64,000 nucleotides of DNA, taken from 73-13 sp035556075 (GTDB lineage Bacteria > Actinomycetota > Actinomycetes > Actinomycetales > Microbacteriaceae). The notes below the pieces were generated by a model. That model did no database searches. It saw only the letters and a program-made list of their open reading frames with translations, and was not told the DNA's origin. The stretch is from contig DATMFQ010000030.1 in NCBI GenBank assembly GCA_035556075.1, positions 54,884-118,883 of the forward strand, in the 5' to 3' direction. A program made the translations under genes and the position numbers. This document shows positions 61,256 to 64,000 of this stretch, piece after piece; positions within the stretch are counted from its first letter, which is position 1, and each line of letters starts with the position of its first letter.

Positions 61256-61648
61256 CTACGCCTTCGACGCGCCGGCGGAGGGCGCCTCGGGGTCAATGGC
61301 GCGGCGCAGGAGCTCGACGTCCTTCGCATCGAGGTTGCCCGCGAAGCGCAGCAGCGCCGCTCGACGATCGGACGCCGCATCGAGCGCGGAGAGCATCGCC
61401 TCGCCGGCGTGCTCGTCCTCGGCATGTGCTGCCGCAAAGCGGACCTTGCGCGGCGAGTCGCCGGAGCGCAGCACCCGCCCCTTGTTGCGCAGTCGGTCGA
61501 GCGAGGTCATGAGGGTCGTGTAGGCGGGGGTGTGCCCGTCGAACGCGGCCTGGATCTCTTTCGCGCTCAGCGGGGCGTCGGCCTCCCAGAGAATGCGCAT
61601 GATCGCGCTCTCGAGCTCGCCGCGGGCTCTGGTACGGATCATGCTCAT
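61256..61648 (-). CDS. BlaI/MecI/CopY family transcriptional repressor
   Basis: A 130-residue winged-helix repressor: GELESAIMRILWEADAPLSAKEIQAAF and TPAYTTLMTSLDRLRNKGRVLR form the helix-turn-helix and wing, and the C-terminal half is the dimerisation region. Such repressors bind TACA-TGTA-like palindromes. The operator at 61668-61684 sits 20 bases upstream of its start, suggesting autoregulation, and similar sites flank the copper operons at 57298 and 57345. It most likely governs the entire copper locus. Confidence 0.9.
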   Translation of the reverse strand: MSMIRTRARGELESAIMRILWEADAPLSAKEIQAAFDGHTPAYTTLMTSLDRLRNKGRVLRSGDSPRKVRFAAAHAEDEHAGEAMLSALDAASDRRAALLRFAGNLDAKDVELLRRAIDPEAPSAGASKA

Positions 61649-61667
61649 GGCCGCCTCCTCGCTGCAA

Positions 61668-61684
61668 CTCTACAAGACGTGGAG
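61668..61684. promoter_or_regulatory. BlaI/CopY-type operator of the repressor gene (site C)
   Basis: CTCTAC-AAGAC-GTGGAG is a near-perfect inverted repeat, the best match to the pattern shared by sites A and B. It overlaps the region where the repressor promoter should be. Confidence 0.65.
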
Positions 61685-61714
61685 ATATCCGCGCTCGGCG
61701 GCGGGTGGTAGGGC

Positions 61715-61822
61715 TCAGGCGCGCTGCCGCGATCGCCGAGCCAGCCAGAGGTTCACCAGCCCGAAGACGACGAGCAGGCTCGTCGCCACGAGCGGCAGGA
61801 GCATTGCGTCCGCGGGCGCCAT
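61715..61822 (-). CDS. Possible small single-span membrane protein
   Basis: A 35-residue reading frame (MAPADAMLLPLVATSLLVVF then GLVNLWLARRSRQRA) encoding one hydrophobic helix with a basic end. It lies in the 311-base interval 61649-61959, which otherwise holds operator C and a 14-bp direct repeat. There is no strong Shine-Dalgarno, so its reality is uncertain. Confidence 0.35.
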   Translation of the reverse strand: MAPADAMLLPLVATSLLVVFGLVNLWLARRSRQRA

Positions 61823-61873
61823 GAAGCAACCCGAGATATCGACGGCACGACGTACGGAACAGCGACCTGTGGG

Positions 61874-61920
61874 TGCGTACCGCGCCAGGCAGCAGGGATG
61901 CGGGACTGCGTACCGCGCCA
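61874..61920. repeat. 14-bp direct repeat TGCGTACCGCGCCA
   Basis: Identical copies at 61874-61887 and 61907-61920, 33 bp apart, in the non-coding strip between the copper locus and the iron-type ABC genes. It may be a regulator site or the trace of a recombination junction. Confidence 0.5.
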
Positions 61921-61959
61921 CCTCTGAGTTCGAGGCTGGGCGGCTCAACGTGCGACGAC

Positions 61960-63126
61960 TCAGGCCGGGATCCGCGTTGCCAAAGTCGAGACGATCGGTT
62001 CCGAATGCGACGGGCTGTCGGGCGACGGCAGTGCGACCAGATGCGGCGGCGAGATGAAGAGCGAGATCGCCCGGCCGTGCGCGAGATCATCCGGACCGTA
62101 GCTTCCGAAGTCGCGCTCGTCGACCTGTGCCCGGATGACCCCGGCGGCCGTCTCGACGAGCACGCGGAGGTTACTGCCGAGATAGACCGTATTGCGGATG
62201 GTGCCAGCGACCGAGCCCACGGCCTCAGGCTCCAGGCGGATCAGGGCGTGGTCGGCGCGGAATGCGACGAGGAGCGAATCGCCGGTCGCATACGATCCCG
62301 ACGTCGCGACCTCGACTCGAGCGCCGACCTCGTCGATCTCCACGATCATGGTCTCCGCCGCCGTGCTCACCACGGACGCAGCGAAGATGTTCTGGAACCC
62401 CATGAAGTCGGCGACGAATGCGTTGATCGGGCGCGTGTACAGGTCGCGAGGCGTGCCGATCTGCTCGATGCGGCCGGCGTTCATAACGATGACCCTGTCG
62501 GCGAGCGCGATGGCCTCCTCCTGGTCGTGGGTGACATAGACCGAGGTGGTGCCGAGTTCGTCATGGAGGTTGCGGATCTGCGCGCGCATCGAGTTGCGCA
62601 GCTTCACATCGAGATTCGACAGCGGCTCGTCGAACACGACGAGCGACGAGTGGTTCGCGAGCGCGCGGGCGAGCGCAACGCGCTGCTGCTGCCCGCCGGA
62701 CAGCGAGACCGACTGATCGTCCCGGCGGGCCAGCAGATGTACGCGATCGAGCATCTCGTCGACCCGGGCTGCGCGAGCCGGCGCGGGTACGCGCGCAAGC
62801 TTGAGCGGATAGCCGACCGTCTGGGCGACGGTCATGTGCGGCCAGAGCGCGTAGCTCTGGAACACCATGCCGATCCCGCGCTGCTCCGGTGGGACGAACC
62901 TCGAAGTCGCCGTCGAGCTGACGACGCGGTCGCCGATCGTGATCTCGCCGCCGGTAGGGACCTCGAGGCCGGCGAGGCACCGCAGCGTCGTCGTCTTCCC
63001 GCACCCGCTCGGTCCGAGCAGGGTCACGAACTCCCCATCGGCGATGTCGAGGGAGAGGTCGTCGACTGCGGCGGGCATACCGGGTACGTACTGCTTCGTG
63101 AGGTGGCGGATCGTCACCGAGCTCAT
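61960..63126 (-). CDS. ABC transporter ATP-binding protein (ferric iron/spermidine/sulfate type, FbpC/PotA-like)
   Basis: A 388-residue ATPase: Walker A GPSGCGKTT (K44), Q-loop VFQSYALWPH, signature LSGGQQQR, Walker B LVVFDEPLSNLD, then a C-terminal TOBE regulatory domain (about 260-360). Together with the Fbp-type binding protein it belongs to an iron or similar importer. GAGAGGAGA precedes the ATG, which overlaps the stop of the short frame at 63123 by 4 bases (ATGA), as it would normally overlap a permease gene. Confidence 0.9.
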   Translation of the reverse strand: MSSVTIRHLTKQYVPGMPAAVDDLSLDIADGEFVTLLGPSGCGKTTTLRCLAGLEVPTGGEITIGDRVVSSTATSRFVPPEQRGIGMVFQSYALWPHMTVAQTVGYPLKLARVPAPARAARVDEMLDRVHLLARRDDQSVSLSGGQQQRVALARALANHSSLVVFDEPLSNLDVKLRNSMRAQIRNLHDELGTTSVYVTHDQEEAIALADRVIVMNAGRIEQIGTPRDLYTRPINAFVADFMGFQNIFAASVVSTAAETMIVEIDEVGARVEVATSGSYATGDSLLVAFRADHALIRLEPEAVGSVAGTIRNTVYLGSNLRVLVETAAGVIRAQVDERDFGSYGPDDLAHGRAISLFISPPHLVALPSPDSPSHSEPIVSTLATRIPA

Positions 63127-63314
63127 TGACGGGTCTCCTCTCGCATTGCGACGTGTGCTCGTGCCGGCTCCGACCCGGGGCGGGGGTGCACCCCGCCCCG
63201 GATCGAGTGCCGATGGCCGTTCCTGGTCGTGGCTGCGCAGCCGAGCAGCCCGCCTGGCAGGACTTCGTCGTGCAGCGTGCGCGAGGCCGTCTCACCAATC
63301 CTCAGGAATGCCAT
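63123..63314 (-). pseudogene. 63-codon frame in permease position; possible internally deleted permease remnant
   Basis: This frame begins (ATG 63314, after GAAGGG) 20 bases downstream of the binding-protein stop and ends in an ATGA overlap with the ATPase start. It thus keeps both junctions expected of the permease gene of an FbpABC-type operon, but encodes only 63 residues. The N-terminal part (MAFLRIGETASRTLHDEVLP) is not hydrophobic, and the rest is Gly/His/Arg-rich, so it is not a functional permease. A large deletion inside an FbpB gene, or a gene order in which the permease lies elsewhere, would both explain it. Confidence 0.4.
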
Positions 63315-63333
63315 GTCACTGCCCTTCTTCGAT

Positions 63334-64000
63334 TCAGTAGGCCGCAAACGCGGCCTGGGTGACCTCGCGACTGGCATCGTTGATCGCCACGAGGTCGCTC
63401 AGGTTGAACGGCTTGAAAAGGTCGAGCCCGTCCATGGAGGGGAAGCCCGGTACGCCCGGCTGTCCGGGGATGACCGCGTGGTAGCCGATCTCGGTCGCCG
63501 CCTGCTGGGCCTCCGGGGTGAACAGCCAGGCCGCCAGCAGCTTCGCGGCATCCGGGTTCTTCGCGCCCTTGATCAGGCCGATGTAGTGCGGCGAGGAGTG
63601 CACGCCACCCTCGGTCGGGAACACGAACTCGACCGGCGCACCGGCGGCCTTGTCGCGCATGAAGAACGACATGGGGTACCAGCCATGGACGGCGTATTCT
63701 CCGGTGGCGACGGCAGCGCCGGCGGCTGGGCTCGACGCCTGGAACACGATGTTCTGCGCGGCAAGTCCTTCGACGTAGTCGGCGGTGTAGCGGCCGTCCC
63801 AGAGCAGGTGGGAGAGGGTCGCGAAGCCGGAACCGGCGCGGCGGACATCATCCGTCGTGATGCGACCGGTCAGCGCGGGGTTGAGCAGGTCGTCCCAGCC
63901 CTTCGGCACATCGGCCGCGTCGAGCACATTGGGGTTGTACAGGTGCCCGAACGCGACCTGACTTGCCGCGAGCACGATCTCGTCGTTGTCCGCATACAGC
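63334..64000 (-). CDS. Iron(III)-type ABC transporter substrate-binding protein (C-terminal part)
   Basis: The gene is cut by the right edge; the last 221 codons are visible. They match the C-terminal domain of Fbp/PotD-like binding proteins: PKGWDDLLNPALTGRITTDD, YPMSFFMRDKAAGAPVEFVF and the two neighbouring lines PHYIGLIKGAKNPDAAKLLA and WLFTPEAQQAATE. The signal peptide lies outside the window. Typical ligands are ferric iron, phosphonates or small cations. Confidence 0.88.
   Translation of the reverse strand, partial: LYADNDEIVLAASQVAFGHLYNPNVLDAADVPKGWDDLLNPALTGRITTDDVRRAGSGFATLSHLLWDGRYTADYVEGLAAQNIVFQASSPAAGAAVATGEYAVHGWYPMSFFMRDKAAGAPVEFVFPTEGGVHSSPHYIGLIKGAKNPDAAKLLAAWLFTPEAQQAATEIGYHAVIPGQPGVPGFPSMDGLDLFKPFNLSDLVAINDASREVTQAAFAAY

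Noticed and set aside
61715..61948. 77-residue version of the small membrane protein
   Set aside because: The first 42 residues are low-complexity, Cys/Arg-rich and lie over the 14-bp repeats; only the hydrophobic part from 61822 could be real.

Overview
The window is high-GC DNA (roughly 70 % by eye) with dense, overlapping genes and GTG/ATG starts. Many first genes sit 6-8 bases downstream of a TANNNT -10 box with no Shine-Dalgarno sequence, so they look leaderless. Together with GuaB3, DUF3817, SURF1, DUF5134, YcnI and CopC-CopD proteins this suggests an actinobacterium, plausibly Micrococcales/Microbacteriaceae (inference). I saw no rRNA, tRNA, CRISPR array or insertion sequence.

Region A (1-29.4 kb) is a large accessory catabolic island, mostly on the minus strand. 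It holds a GntR regulator (cut by the window edge), a RidA-RraA fusion, an HpaI-type aldolase, a 2-oxo-enoate hydratase and an IclR regulator. Divergent to these are a 3-hydroxybenzoate/phenol-type FAD monooxygenase and acetoacetyl-CoA synthetase. Next come a complete TRAP transporter (DctQ-DctM-DctP), then a thiamine-diphosphate 2-oxoacid/acetoin dehydrogenase operon whose E2 is split into a free lipoyl protein and an alpha/beta hydrolase. An eleven-gene run follows: FAH-family hydrolase, polar amino-acid-type ABC importer, GntR regulator, second HpaI aldolase, FMN 2-hydroxyacid dehydrogenase, IlvD/Edd dehydratase and two tandem beta-hydroxyacid dehydrogenases. Two aldehyde dehydrogenases and another alpha/beta hydrolase close the island. 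Three promoters share a near-identical palindrome (ATCRTATAYGAT) over the -10 box, which ties distant parts of the island into one probable regulon. The chemistry (dehydration, oxidation of a 2-keto-3-deoxy acid, aldol or hydrolytic cleavage, aldehyde and lactate oxidation) points to a sugar-acid or polyhydroxy-acid pathway combined with an aromatic oxidation branch. The substrate is unknown.

Region B (29.4-32.5 kb) is a small styrene/indole monooxygenase module: StyA-like oxygenase, EthD-like protein, AraC regulator and flavin reductase.

Region C (32.5-52.9 kb) is housekeeping: PcrA helicase, a glycerophosphodiester phosphodiesterase, a zinc ribbon protein, an unusual tandem pair of degenerate sensor-kinase-like membrane proteins, a BI-1 family protein, GuaA, SURF1, GlpD, GuaB3, a PatB-type lyase, CysK, GuaB, RarD, GroES with two CIRCE elements, and an MFS transporter.

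Region D (52.9-61.7 kb) is a copper-handling locus. CopA and a CopD-CtaG fusion diverge from DUF5134, YcnI and a CopC-CopD fusion, with a BlaI/CopY-type repressor and an M56 peptidase alongside. Three CTCTAC-N5-GTRGAG-like operators link these promoters.

Region E (61.7-64 kb) is the end of a ferric-iron-type ABC importer. The ATPase and the binding protein are present, but a 63-codon reading frame stands where the permease should be.

Across the window the heptamer GAATGCG/CGCATTC is strongly over-represented (about 50 copies by eye, a handful expected from composition). This is the most striking sequence-level signal not explained by genes.
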